From: Vreelandella arcis | GTDB lineage: Bacteria > Pseudomonadota > Gammaproteobacteria > Pseudomonadales > Halomonadaceae | NCBI RefSeq assembly: GCF_900103865.1 | Contig: NZ_FNII01000010.1 | Coordinates: 62,001-126,000 of the forward strand | Direction of reading: 5' to 3' | DNA length: 64,000 bases | Shown here: piece by piece, positions 1 to 10,087 of the stretch | How positions within the stretch are numbered: position 1 is the first letter of the stretch | Layout: each line of letters opens with the position of its first letter | Notes under the pieces: model-generated | What the model saw: the letters and a program-made list of their open reading frames with translations, nothing else | Database searches by the model: none | Told to the model about the DNA's origin: nothing | Position numbers and translations under genes: made by a program

Positions 1-320
1 AGCTCTCCGGAGGCCAGCGTCAGCGGCTCGCCATTGCCCGCGCGCTGCTTAAAAACCCGGCGGTGCTGTTGTTGGATGAAGCGACGAGCGCCTTGGATGC
101 GGAGAGCGAGCGTTTGGTTCAGCAAGCCCTTGATCGGTTGATGGTCGGGCGCACCAGCATCGTGATCGCCCACCGGCTTGCCACGGTGGTTGCTGCAGAT
201 CGGCTCCTGGTGCTCGATGGCGGCCAGCTTGTGGCGGAAGGAACGCACAGCGAGCTGATCACCACCAGCGCGTTGTATCGCCATTTGGCCGCGTTGCAGT
301 TTGGCGGCGAAACGTTATAA
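1..320 (+). CDS. ABC transporter ATP-binding/permease protein, C-terminal end (partial)
   Basis: Only the last ~105 codons are present; the reading frame enters from the left edge (first whole codon at base 3). The visible part is the end of a nucleotide-binding domain: the LSGGQRQR signature opens the fragment, then Walker [12 protein letters not shown], then the H-loop histidine in [10 protein letters not shown]. The ATSALD form of Walker B and the EGTHSELI ending are typical of exporters with fused membrane and ATPase domains (MsbA/CydCD type), so an exporter half is likely. The substrate cannot be told. It ends 15 bases before the aldo/keto reductase, so the two may share a transcript. 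Confidence 0.85.
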   Translation, partial: LSGGQRQRLAIARALLKNPAVLLLDEATSALDAESERLVQQALDRLMVGRTSIVIAHRLATVVAADRLLVLDGGQLVAEGTHSELITTSALYRHLAALQFGGETL

Positions 321-335
321 AACGGTCTTTTAAAA

Positions 336-1358
336 ATGGAAATGTCTATGTCGAGTTTTTTTCAGCGCCTTAACGCCGTTAACGCTCCCTCTATTGGGCT
401 TGGCTGCATGAACCTTTCCCACGGTTACGGCCAGCAAGTGCCCGAACAAGACGCGCTGCGCACGCTTGATGCCGCCTTTGACATGGGCTATCGCCACTTT
501 GATACCGCAACGCTCTACGGCGCCACGGCCAACGAAATCCTGCTAGGCCGCGCGTTGAAGGGAAAGCGTGAGCAGGTGCTGCTGGCCAGCAAGTGCGGCA
601 TGGCGATTGACCCCACCTCAGCCAAGCGGGTGATCGATGGGCGCCCCGACACCCTACGTCGCCAGTGCGATGCCAGCCTTAAACGCCTGCAAACCGATCA
701 TATTGACGTTTATTACCTACATCGACTCGACCGCCAGGTACCTATCGAAGAAAGCGTTGGGGCGCTTGGGCGCCTAGTGGAAGAGGGCAAGATTGGGGGC
801 GTGGGACTTTCTGAAGTTTCCGCGACGACATTGCGCCGTGCGGTGGCTGAATATCCTGTCGATGCGGTGCAGTCCGAATATTCGCTGTGGACTCGCAACC
901 CGGAAATCGCGTTGATTGATGCGTGCCGCGAGACGGGCACGGCCCTGGTGGCGTTTAGTCCGCTTGGGCGCGGGTTTTTAGCAGAGGCGGTTAGCGACCC
1001 TGCTCGCTTACCCGAAGGCGATATGCGCCGCCAGATGCCACGCTTCAGCCCGGAAAATTTCGCCCACAATCAACGGTTGCTTGAGGGTGTGACGCGCCTT
1101 GCCGAAACCTTGGGCGTTACCTCCGCCCAACTGGCATTGGCGTGGGTAAAGGCCCAGGGGCGCGATGTGATCCCCATTCCTGGCTCAACGTCGATGGCGC
1201 ATATTCGCGATAACCTGGCAGCCGAAACGCTAACGCTTGATGCGGTTACGTGCCAACAGCTGACGGCCATGATGACGCACGACCAAGTCGCTGGGGGGCG
1301 TTACAGCGAGGCCCAGCAGGCCGATATCGATACCGAGGAATTTACGTCGACCCGGTAG
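336..1358 (+). CDS. Aldo/keto reductase
   Basis: A 340-residue NAD(P)H-dependent oxidoreductase of the AKR superfamily, probably cytosolic and acting on aldehydes or ketones. The catalytic tetrad is visible: D56 and Y61 in HFDTATLYG, K86 in LASKCG and H129 in YYLHRLD. The C-terminal phosphate-binding region (IPIPGSTSMAHIRDN) fits the family, and the length is normal for the YajO/Tas-like, perakine-reductase-like group. The start is uncertain: ATGs at 336, 342 and 348 are in frame and none has a clear ribosome site. It follows the ABC gene closely. The substrate is unknown. Confidence 0.85.
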   Translation: MEMSMSSFFQRLNAVNAPSIGLGCMNLSHGYGQQVPEQDALRTLDAAFDMGYRHFDTATLYGATANEILLGRALKGKREQVLLASKCGMAIDPTSAKRVIDGRPDTLRRQCDASLKRLQTDHIDVYYLHRLDRQVPIEESVGALGRLVEEGKIGGVGLSEVSATTLRRAVAEYPVDAVQSEYSLWTRNPEIALIDACRETGTALVAFSPLGRGFLAEAVSDPARLPEGDMRRQMPRFSPENFAHNQRLLEGVTRLAETLGVTSAQLALAWVKAQGRDVIPIPGSTSMAHIRDNLAAETLTLDAVTCQQLTAMMTHDQVAGGRYSEAQQADIDTEEFTSTR

Positions 1359-1422
1359 CCTAGGCTTACGGCCTTGCTGACGTCGCATGCTATCGCTGCG
1401 TGGACAGTGCGCGACCAGTCGT

Positions 1423-1466
1423 GTACAAAATCGATACGCTTAGTTGCTTTTCACGCTGTTTTGTAC
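1423..1466. repeat. Separated perfect inverted repeat upstream of katG
   Basis: GTACAAAA at 1423-1430 is matched by TTTTGTAC at 1459-1466, with 28 bases between. It lies about 200 bases before katG. It could bind a regulator or be a remnant; the loop is too long and the stem too short for a terminator. Confidence 0.35.
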
Positions 1467-1490
1467 CGGATTGAGACAAAATAAGTATTT

Positions 1491-1505
1491 ATAGTCCGAG
1501 GCTAT
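1491..1505. promoter_or_regulatory. OxyR-like ATAG-N7-CTAT element
   Basis: ATAG at 1491-1494 and CTAT at 1502-1505 are separated by exactly seven bases, the spacing of one OxyR dimer half-element. It lies 160 bases upstream of katG, a classic OxyR target. The second ATAG-N7-CTAT unit expected one turn further on is poor, so this is suggestive only. Confidence 0.4.
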
Positions 1506-1652
1506 TAAAGCAGTCATTAAATGCAAATTGTGACTATGGCGTTAGTGCTTTAAAACATTAATAAGAAAAATGCGGTGTTCGCGGGGCCAGCGTCGGCTAG
1601 CGGGCACCCACTGATGGTCGTCTTGGTGTCTACCAAGTACGAAAGCAATTGA

Positions 1653-3821
<2,169 letters not shown>

Positions 3822-3840
3822 GTGACCCCGTGATCGATAA

Positions 3841-3872
3841 GGGCGCTGCCATCAGGCAGCGCCCTTTTTTTT
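3841..3872 (+). terminator. Rho-independent terminator of katG
   Basis: A perfect 10-bp stem (GGGCGCTGCC / GGCAGCGCCC) with an ATCA loop is followed by eight T. It starts 20 bases after the katG stop. Confidence 0.95.
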
Positions 3873-3925
3873 GTCGCTAATGTTTGTTGCTGCGTTTCCC
3901 CGTTCAGGTAGTGCCCTGCATCTGG

Positions 3926-4378
3926 CTAGGTCGTCACGTCCAGCGCGGGGATGCGCAACAGCTGGCGTAGCTGCGGCAATCGCTCATCCAGTAAGTCCGC
4001 CAGGGTGTAGCGATCCAACACCGCAAAAAACGCCTCTAGGGCCTCGTTCAACACCGGGGGAAGGCGACAGGCGGGGGTGATCACGCAGGCGTTTTGATCG
4101 CGAAAGCATTCCACCAGGCCAAATTCGGGCTCGGTGTCGCGCACCAGTGCCCCTAGTCTGATGGTGGCGGGGTCGCGTTTCAGCCACAAACCGCCGTGCT
4201 TGCCGCGCAGGGCGGTGAGATAGCCCTTTTGATTGAGCTCCTGGACGATTTTCATCACGTGATGGCGCGATACGTTATAGGTCGAGGCAATTTCGTCGAT
4301 GGTCGCGCGTTCCTCGCCTTTTACCGCGAGATAAAGCAGCACGCGAATGGAGTAATCGGTAAAGCTGGTCAGATGCAT
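3926..4378 (-). CDS. nsrR: Nitric-oxide-sensing Rrf2-family repressor NsrR
   Basis: A 150-residue Rrf2-type winged-helix repressor. The N-terminal helix-turn-helix (IDEIASTYNVSRHHVMKIVQEL) is followed by the Gly-rich wing (RGKHGGLWL) and three cysteines, C91, C98 and C104. Their spacing and context (VECFRDQNAC, PACRL) are those of NsrR, which holds an NO-sensitive [Fe-S] cluster. IscR has a different cysteine context. It is divergent from hmp, the standard NsrR target, and a matching operator lies between them. Loss of the cluster on NO exposure should derepress hmp. Confidence 0.9.
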   Translation of the reverse strand: MHLTSFTDYSIRVLLYLAVKGEERATIDEIASTYNVSRHHVMKIVQELNQKGYLTALRGKHGGLWLKRDPATIRLGALVRDTEPEFGLVECFRDQNACVITPACRLPPVLNEALEAFFAVLDRYTLADLLDERLPQLRQLLRIPALDVTT

Positions 4379-4535
4379 AAACAGTCCGCGGCGGGTCGAG
4401 AGGGGGAGCGCCAGTTAGATAACCGCTATTGTACGGTTTATCGGGGTTTAGGCGAAGCGTGTCCAAGGCGAGCGTCTAGGCCAGGATATCTAATGGATGT
4501 GGCAGATTGTCGCTGGGGATTGGCGTCTTTGCTTA

Positions 4536-4558
4536 AAGATGTATTATAGATACTACTT
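4536..4558. promoter_or_regulatory. Predicted NsrR operator in front of hmp
   Basis: The left arm AAGATGTAT and right arm ATACTACTT form an imperfect 11-1-11 inverted repeat (7 of 11 positions symmetric by my count). It resembles the known NsrR motif (AAGATGCATTT and its mirror). It ends 44 bases before the hmp start, in the nsrR-hmp intergenic region. Confidence 0.7.
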
Positions 4559-4602
4559 TAACAAGAAACGTTTGTCGTATCACCCAAACCGCGAGGCTCA
4601 TC

Positions 4603-5772
4603 ATGCTGACTCAAGACCAAGAAGCGTTAATCGCCGCCACTGCCCCCGTAGTAGCCGAACATTTAAATACCATTACCCAGCGTTTTTACCCGCTAATGTT
4701 TGAGCGCTACCCCAGCGTGAAGCCGCTGTTCAACCAAGTTCACCAGCAAAACGGCGCGCAGCCGCGGGCGTTGGCAGGGGCTGTTTTGGCCTACGTGGGG
4801 ATGCGCCAAGATCCGGTCAAGGCACGCGAAACACTCGAAACAGTCGTTAACAAGCACGTTTCACTGGGTATTGAGCCCTACCAGTACCCGATTGTTGGCG
4901 AATGCCTGATGATGGCGATCGGCGAAGTATTGGGCGATGCGCTAACGCCGGATATTGCCGATGCCTGGGGCGCGCTCTACCAAGAGCTGGCCGACTTACT
5001 GATCGACCTGGAAGAAAACCGCTACCAGGAATTTGAGCAGCGTGAAGGCGGCTGGCGCGGTACGCGGCGTTTCCATGTGGCGGATAGCCAGCAGGAAAGT
5101 GCAGTGATTCGCTCGTTTATTCTGGAGCCCGAAGACGGTGGCCCCGTTGCGGCGCATACGCCTGGCCAATACATCGGCGTTAAGGTGACCATCGACGGCG
5201 AGCCGGTGCACCGCCACTACAGCCTGTCGGCAACGCCCAATGGCCGCGCTTATCGGGTGTCGATCAAGCGCGAGGCCGACGGTCGCGTCAGTCGTTACTT
5301 CCACGACCAACTGGCCAATGGCGGTGTGGTTGAACTGCTTCCCCCGGCGGGCGAAATGACGCTGGTGCCGGGCGATGCACCGCTAATGCTGATCAGTGGC
5401 GGCGTGGGGCAAACACCGTTGCTGCCAATGGCCAAACAAGCGCTCGGTCAGGGGCGTCAGGTGGTTTACTTACACGCGGCACTAACGCCCGAATATTGGG
5501 CATTCGCCGATGAGCTGCGCGCGCTTGAAGAAGCCTACCCGGCGCAGTTCAAGCTGGTCACTGTGTTTGAGCAGAGCGCTGAAGGTGACCATCAAGGGCG
5601 GATTAACAAGGCGCTGCTGGCCGACTACTTACCCGCAGGCGCGCACTGCTATTTTGTCGGCCCTCACGGCATGATGGAAGCCGTCGAGCAGTCATTGAAG
5701 CAACTGGGCGTGGCCGATTCGCACCGCCACTATGAGCACTTCGGCCCTGCTATGCCCCTCAACGCTGCCTAA
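4603..5772 (+). CDS. hmp: Flavohemoprotein Hmp, nitric oxide dioxygenase
   Basis: A 389-residue cytosolic enzyme that converts NO and O2 to nitrate using NAD(P)H. Residues 1-140 are a globin with Y29 and Q53 in the distal pocket and proximal heme ligand H85. An FAD domain follows with R204-x-Y206-S207 (RHYSLS), then an NAD domain with GGVGQTP at 266-272. All positions match classical Hmp closely. GAGG six bases before the ATG fixes the start. It is divergent from nsrR and preceded by an NsrR-like operator, so NO induction is expected. Its stop overlaps the end of pxpC on the other strand. Confidence 0.95.
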   Translation: MLTQDQEALIAATAPVVAEHLNTITQRFYPLMFERYPSVKPLFNQVHQQNGAQPRALAGAVLAYVGMRQDPVKARETLETVVNKHVSLGIEPYQYPIVGECLMMAIGEVLGDALTPDIADAWGALYQELADLLIDLEENRYQEFEQREGGWRGTRRFHVADSQQESAVIRSFILEPEDGGPVAAHTPGQYIGVKVTIDGEPVHRHYSLSATPNGRAYRVSIKREADGRVSRYFHDQLANGGVVELLPPAGEMTLVPGDAPLMLISGGVGQTPLLPMAKQALGQGRQVVYLHAALTPEYWAFADELRALEEAYPAQFKLVTVFEQSAEGDHQGRINKALLADYLPAGAHCYFVGPHGMMEAVEQSLKQLGVADSHRHYEHFGPAMPLNAA

Positions 5773-6704
5773 TCAGTTGCCCACTGGGCGTGTTGCCGGC
5801 GGTAATCGGCCTGGGCGTGGCTGGCGCTAATGGGCGTCAGCCACACTTCGGTGCCGGGCAAGCATTGCGCTAAGGCAGCACAGGCGGACGGCGTTAATGC
5901 TCCCAAGCGTGGGTAGCCGCCAATGGTCTGGCGGTCGTTCATCAACACGATGGGTTGGCCATCGGGCGGAACCTGCACGGCCCCCAGTGGTATGCCTTCC
6001 GAAATGATGCCGGTCAGCGAGCCGTTAAGTACCGGACCGGTTAACCGCACGCCCATGCGGTCGGCACGGTTATCGACCTGCCAGGGCGTGTTGAATGCCT
6101 TGAAGAGACTGCTGCCGGAAAAGCTGGCCGCTTGTGAGCCTAGCACTAAGGGCAGGCGACAGCCGGATGTTGGCATGCTGGGCACCAGGTGTTCAGGCAG
6201 CTTGCGAGCCTCGTGGGTGTTGCCCTGCCAAGTTAAACGCTCGCCCGCTTTGAGCGGCTGACCGTCTTCCTGCAGGCCGCCCAACTGCTCGCGGGCGGTG
6301 CACGCATGGCTGCCCAGCACTCTGGGTGCGTCGAGGCCGCCAGGAAACGCGAGGTAGGCACGCAGGCCGTGACGCGGTTGTTGAAATACCAACTGCTGCC
6401 CTGAGCGCAGGATAAAACTGGCGTTAGGGGCCAGCGGTTGGCCATCAAGGGTGGCGGCTAAATCGGCCCCGGTAAGCGCCAGGCGCACCTCGCCGTGGGC
6501 TTCTAACGTCAGTCCACCACCCATGACGATTTCCAGCGCTGGGCTGTTAAGCGGATTACCCAATAACCAGTTGGCCCAGTAAAACGCGATCCAGTCGGCG
6601 GCGCCGCCCTGGGTTACCCCCAAATGCCCGACGCCAAACCGACCTGCGTCTTGAATCAGCGCCAATGGGCCTGCTTGTTTAATCTCCAGTGCCGCTTGGC
6701 TCAC
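5769..6704 (-). CDS. pxpC: 5-oxoprolinase subunit PxpC (biotin-dependent carboxyltransferase-like)
   Basis: A 311-residue member of the allophanate-hydrolase subunit 2/KipA family, third subunit of the ATP-dependent bacterial 5-oxoprolinase that opens 5-oxoproline (pyroglutamate) to glutamate. The family marker is the N-terminal QDAGRFGVGHLGVTQGGAAD segment; ISEGIPLGAVQVPPDGQPIVL and MNDRQTIGGYPRLG near residues 235-270 are also typical. Its start overlaps the pxpB stop by 4 bases. Order in the transcript is pxpA-pxpB-pxpC. It converges on hmp with overlapping ends and no visible terminator. A role in urea-amidolyase chemistry is less likely without the other urea genes. Confidence 0.9.
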   Translation of the reverse strand: MSQAALEIKQAGPLALIQDAGRFGVGHLGVTQGGAADWIAFYWANWLLGNPLNSPALEIVMGGGLTLEAHGEVRLALTGADLAATLDGQPLAPNASFILRSGQQLVFQQPRHGLRAYLAFPGGLDAPRVLGSHACTAREQLGGLQEDGQPLKAGERLTWQGNTHEARKLPEHLVPSMPTSGCRLPLVLGSQAASFSGSSLFKAFNTPWQVDNRADRMGVRLTGPVLNGSLTGIISEGIPLGAVQVPPDGQPIVLMNDRQTIGGYPRLGALTPSACAALAQCLPGTEVWLTPISASHAQADYRRQHAQWATD

Positions 6705-7405
6705 GAGCGCTCCTCCATTGGCGTGGTATCGCCGCCTTGGGCTTCAAACTCTTCACGTGAAATCGCCCGAAAGCGTACGCTATCGCCTGGGCGCAATAAC
6801 GGCTCACCGCGCTTGGCGTGTTCAAACAGCGGCACGGCCGTGCGCCCCAAGAGGTTCCAGCCACCGGGTGAAGGCAGTGGATAAATGGCCGTCTGGCGAT
6901 CCGCGATGCCTACACTCCCGGCGGCCACGTGACGCCTTGGCGTGGTAAGGCGCGGCGTGGCAATGGCATCATCGACCAATCCCATAAAGCCGTACCCCGG
7001 CGCAAAACCCAGCGCGAACACGCAGTACTCGTCCTGGCAGTGCTGCTCAATGAGCTGTGCGATGCTGATGCCGGCGCGCGTCGCCACCCGGGAAAGATCC
7101 GGCCCGACACTCTCGTCGTACCACACCGGGATGTCATGGCGCTGGCCTTGCTGGGTATCGGCGGGGGTTAAGTCGCTCAGGGCGTGGCGGATACACGCCT
7201 GCGCCTCTGCGTGGCTTAGCTTGCGGCAATCGTAGTGCAGCAGCAGCGTGGTATAAGACGGCACCAGGTCGATCAGCGCATCGCCAAAGGCTTCGCGTAG
7301 CGCTTGGTCGGCCGCCAGAACCCAGGCCATGTTGGCGACGTCGATGGTGTCGAACAGCCGCACCATTAAGGCTTCCATACCGGCGGTTTCAATGCGCAGC
7401 TTCAC
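6701..7405 (-). CDS. pxpB: 5-oxoprolinase subunit PxpB
   Basis: A 234-residue allophanate-hydrolase subunit 1/KipI-family protein that works with PxpC in 5-oxoproline cleavage. Key family segments are the HYD region around residues 57-59, the [17 protein letters not shown] segment and the [34 protein letters not shown] region with the conserved PGGW. It overlaps its neighbours by 4 bases on both sides, which implies translational coupling. It is cytosolic with no signal peptide. Confidence 0.9.
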   Translation of the reverse strand: MKLRIETAGMEALMVRLFDTIDVANMAWVLAADQALREAFGDALIDLVPSYTTLLLHYDCRKLSHAEAQACIRHALSDLTPADTQQGQRHDIPVWYDESVGPDLSRVATRAGISIAQLIEQHCQDEYCVFALGFAPGYGFMGLVDDAIATPRLTTPRRHVAAGSVGIADRQTAIYPLPSPGGWNLLGRTAVPLFEHAKRGEPLLRPGDSVRFRAISREEFEAQGGDTTPMEERS

Positions 7406-8154
7406 GCCGACTCCAGGGCGTTAAACGCGTCGCGAATGGCGCGTACGGCGGCCACGGATTCCGGGTTGTCGCCGTGAACGCACAGCGTATCGCAAGGCAG
7501 CGACAATGCGGTGCCATCCAGGGCGGTGAGCGACTCGCCTTTGGCCAGCATGACCGCCTGCTCAACGATGGTGGCTTGGTCGTGGTGGACTGCATTGGGC
7601 AGACGCCGCGACGCCAGGTGGCCGTTGGCTTCGTAGGCCCGGTCGGCAAAGGTTTCAAACCAAACGGTGAGGCCCAACTTGTCGGCCAGTTCGCGGTGCG
7701 GTTCAGGGTCGGCGGTGGCCATAACCATCAGCGGTAGGCGGGCATCAAAGGCGCTGACCGCGCGCATCACTCCTTCGAGAAGTTCTTGGTTGGCGGCCAT
7801 GTCGTTGTAGAGCGCGCCGTGGGGCTTGATGTAGCTCAGTTGGGTGCCCTCTGCCTGGCAGATACCCGCCAAGGCCCCGATTTGATACAGCACCATATCC
7901 TCGACTTCGCTTGGCGAGCAGGCCATCGAACGACGTCCGAAACCCATCAAATCCGGATAAGCGGGGTGCGCACCGATGCGTACTCCATGTTGAGCCGCGA
8001 GCTTGACCGTGCGGCGCATCACGTGGGGGTCGGAGGCATGATAGCCGCAGGCGATATTGGCACAGTCGACGTGGGGCATGACCTCGTTGTCCAGGCCAAG
8101 CGACCAGTTGCCAAAGCTTTCGCCCATATCGCAGTTAAGCAGCGGAAGGGTCAT
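7402..8154 (-). CDS. pxpA: 5-oxoprolinase subunit PxpA (LamB/YcsF family)
   Basis: A 250-residue LamB/YcsF-family protein, first gene of pxpABC. It starts with the family hallmark [10 protein letters not shown], followed by [11 protein letters not shown] and [11 protein letters not shown]; the conserved Asp and His residues here are thought to form the active site. The [11 protein letters not shown] segment near residue 109 is also diagnostic. CAGGAGG stands upstream of the ATG. The operon points away from the TRAP transporter genes across about 300 bases, so the two may share a regulatory region and possibly a substrate. Confidence 0.93.
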   Translation of the reverse strand: MTLPLLNCDMGESFGNWSLGLDNEVMPHVDCANIACGYHASDPHVMRRTVKLAAQHGVRIGAHPAYPDLMGFGRRSMACSPSEVEDMVLYQIGALAGICQAEGTQLSYIKPHGALYNDMAANQELLEGVMRAVSAFDARLPLMVMATADPEPHRELADKLGLTVWFETFADRAYEANGHLASRRLPNAVHHDQATIVEQAVMLAKGESLTALDGTALSLPCDTLCVHGDNPESVAAVRAIRDAFNALESA

Positions 8155-8319
8155 GTGGCCTCCTGTTGTTATTCAATCGGGTACTGACGTGTTGATGACC
8201 AGCTATTGAGCGTCTTTCAAGGCGTAATGAATCCTCTATTTAATATATGGAGTCGTTGGCGTTTTTGGCAATGTTACTTGCAGCATAATCTATCGCGCTG
8301 TTATGTCGTGGAAAAAGGG

Positions 8320-8348
8320 TTGACGATAAAACACAGTAGGATTATCAA
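8320..8348 (+). promoter_or_regulatory. Candidate sigma-70 promoter for the TRAP operon
   Basis: TTGACG (8320-8325) and TATCAA (8343-8348) are 17 bases apart, about 105 bases before the dctP-type gene. The -35 box is good and the -10 box mediocre. Confidence 0.35.
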
Positions 8349-8451
8349 CGTAACTACGCTGTACGTTTAAAGGTGATAATAAAGCACCGCCCACGTCAAG
8401 CTCATAATAAAACAGCACGACACCCATATATTGATTAAGAGGGCTTTTAGC

Positions 8452-9435
8452 ATGCGTACTTCCATTGCAACGCCACTTCTTCTAGCCACGGCGTGTAGCC
8501 TCGCCGCGACCGCTCAAGCCGCCGAATGGACCATGGCCACGCCCTATGGCGATGCCAGCTTCCATACCCAAAACACCAAGCAGTTTGCCGAAGATGTCGC
8601 CGAGGCGACCGATGGCGACTTGACCATCAACGTGCAAAGCGGTGGTGCGCTGGTGTCCCACGATGAGATCAAGCCGTCGGTGCGCCGTGGCACCATTGCA
8701 GCAGGGGAAATATTCCTCTCGGTGCTTTCCAACGAAGATCCGATTTTTGAAGTGGATACGTTGCCCGGTGTGGCGGGGGGTTACGATGAAGCCTACGCGC
8801 TTTGGGAAGCCACCAAGCCGGTTATCAGCGAACGCTTTGCGGCAGAGGGTTTAATGCCATTGTACGCAGTGCCTTGGCCCGCCCAGGGGATCTATACCGC
8901 CGAGGCGCTAACCGACCCGGCGCAGTTCGAGGGTTTGCGCGTTCGGGCACCCAATATCAATACCCAGCGGTTTATCGAAAACCTGGGCGGCAGCCCCACC
9001 GAGACGGAAGAGTCCGATATTCCTACGGCGTTTAGCACCGGCCGCGTGGACGCCATGATTACTTCAAGTTCCACGGGTAATTCGATGGCCGCCTGGGATT
9101 ATGTCTCGCATTACACCGATGCCAATCTATGGCTGCCCAAGAACATCGTGTTTATCAACCAGCGCAGCTTTGACCAGCTGGACGAAGACACTCAGGAAGC
9201 GCTAATGAATGCGGCTGAAAGAGCTGAAGAGCGTGGTTGGGAGATGAGCCGAGAAGATAACCAGGAAAGCCTAGCGGTACTGGAAGAAAACGGCATCACC
9301 GTTTCCGAGCCCAACGAGGAGGTTTCGCAAGCGCTTCAGGAAGCAGGTGAAGAACTGTTCGCCGATTGGCAATCGCGGGCCAACGACCAAGCCCAGGAAG
9401 CGCTGCAGTCTTACCGTGATCAACTCGACGATTGA
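8452..9435 (+). CDS. TRAP transporter substrate-binding protein (DctP family)
   Basis: A 327-residue periplasmic solute receptor of a TRAP carboxylate-type transporter. The ATG at 8452 is chosen because AAGAGGG lies 8 bases before it and it gives a clean Sec signal peptide (about residues 1-25, ending AQA before AEW). The mature part has the DctP fold, with the ligand arginine region LRVRAPN around residue 165 and the SGGALVSHDEIKPSVRRG segment. It is first in a dctP-dctQ-dctM operon. Its ligand is unknown; divergence from pxpABC makes 5-oxoproline or a related acid a fair guess, but that is inference. Confidence 0.88.
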   Translation: MRTSIATPLLLATACSLAATAQAAEWTMATPYGDASFHTQNTKQFAEDVAEATDGDLTINVQSGGALVSHDEIKPSVRRGTIAAGEIFLSVLSNEDPIFEVDTLPGVAGGYDEAYALWEATKPVISERFAAEGLMPLYAVPWPAQGIYTAEALTDPAQFEGLRVRAPNINTQRFIENLGGSPTETEESDIPTAFSTGRVDAMITSSSTGNSMAAWDYVSHYTDANLWLPKNIVFINQRSFDQLDEDTQEALMNAAERAEERGWEMSREDNQESLAVLEENGITVSEPNEEVSQALQEAGEELFADWQSRANDQAQEALQSYRDQLDD

Positions 9436-9448
9436 ATATCCCTTCAAC

Positions 9449-9473
9449 GGTGCAGGGGCGCAGCCTTTGCACC
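9449..9473 (+). promoter_or_regulatory. Hairpin between the TRAP receptor and membrane subunit genes
   Basis: GGTGCAGGGGC pairs with GCCTTTGCACC (11 bp including two G-T pairs) around a GCA loop. There is no T-run. Such a hairpin after a highly needed receptor gene may stabilise its 3' mRNA end or attenuate the membrane genes. Confidence 0.5.
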
Positions 9474-9499
9474 GCTGTGCGCGTTAAGAGGTTGAACCC

Positions 9500-10063
9500 A
9501 TGACGTTCAAATTCGATAAGCTTTATCGACTGGGAGCCTGGGGCGCTGCGCTGTGTATGATCGCGATTTGTGCGCTGGTCGCGAGTCAGGTGTTTTCTCG
9601 CTTGGTGGATGCGCTATTGGTGCTGGTGGGTTTCGAGCGGCTGGGCATTAACATTACCGGGGTATCTGAAATGGCGTCTTACCTGCTGGTGGGCGCGACG
9701 TTTTTAGGTCTAGCGTATACCTTCGTGCATCATGCCCATATTCGTGTGACGTTATTGATTACGCGGATGCCCTCAGCATGGCGGGTGTGGTTCGAGGTAT
9801 TTGGGCTGAGTGTTGCCATCATATTGAGTGTGCTGCTTTGCTACGGGCTGATAACGCTGGTGCGAGAGAGCCTGGCGTATAACGATGTCTCCTCTGGTTT
9901 TTTGTCGATTCCGCTGTGGATTCCACAAACCGTACTGATAGTCGGCGTCGCCTTGTTGTGCTTGGCGCTGATTGAGGCGCTGTGGATGGCGCTGCGCATT
10001 GCATTCCAAGACCCTTCGCGTTTTCGCGAGCTGATGCCCAGCGATGAAAGCGACACACCTTGA
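9500..10063 (+). CDS. TRAP transporter small permease (DctQ family)
   Basis: A 187-residue membrane protein with four predicted transmembrane segments (about residues 12-32, 55-75, 95-120 and 135-160), the layout of DctQ subunits. The middle part, ISEMASYLLVGATFLGLAYTF then HHAHIRVTLL, carries the usual GLAY and H-I-R-V features. An AGAGG precedes the ATG. It pairs with the large permease 24 bases downstream to form the sodium-driven membrane complex. Confidence 0.88.
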   Translation: MTFKFDKLYRLGAWGAALCMIAICALVASQVFSRLVDALLVLVGFERLGINITGVSEMASYLLVGATFLGLAYTFVHHAHIRVTLLITRMPSAWRVWFEVFGLSVAIILSVLLCYGLITLVRESLAYNDVSSGFLSIPLWIPQTVLIVGVALLCLALIEALWMALRIAFQDPSRFRELMPSDESDTP

Positions 10064-10087
10064 CCTTCGTTATGAGGGAGGCACTCT

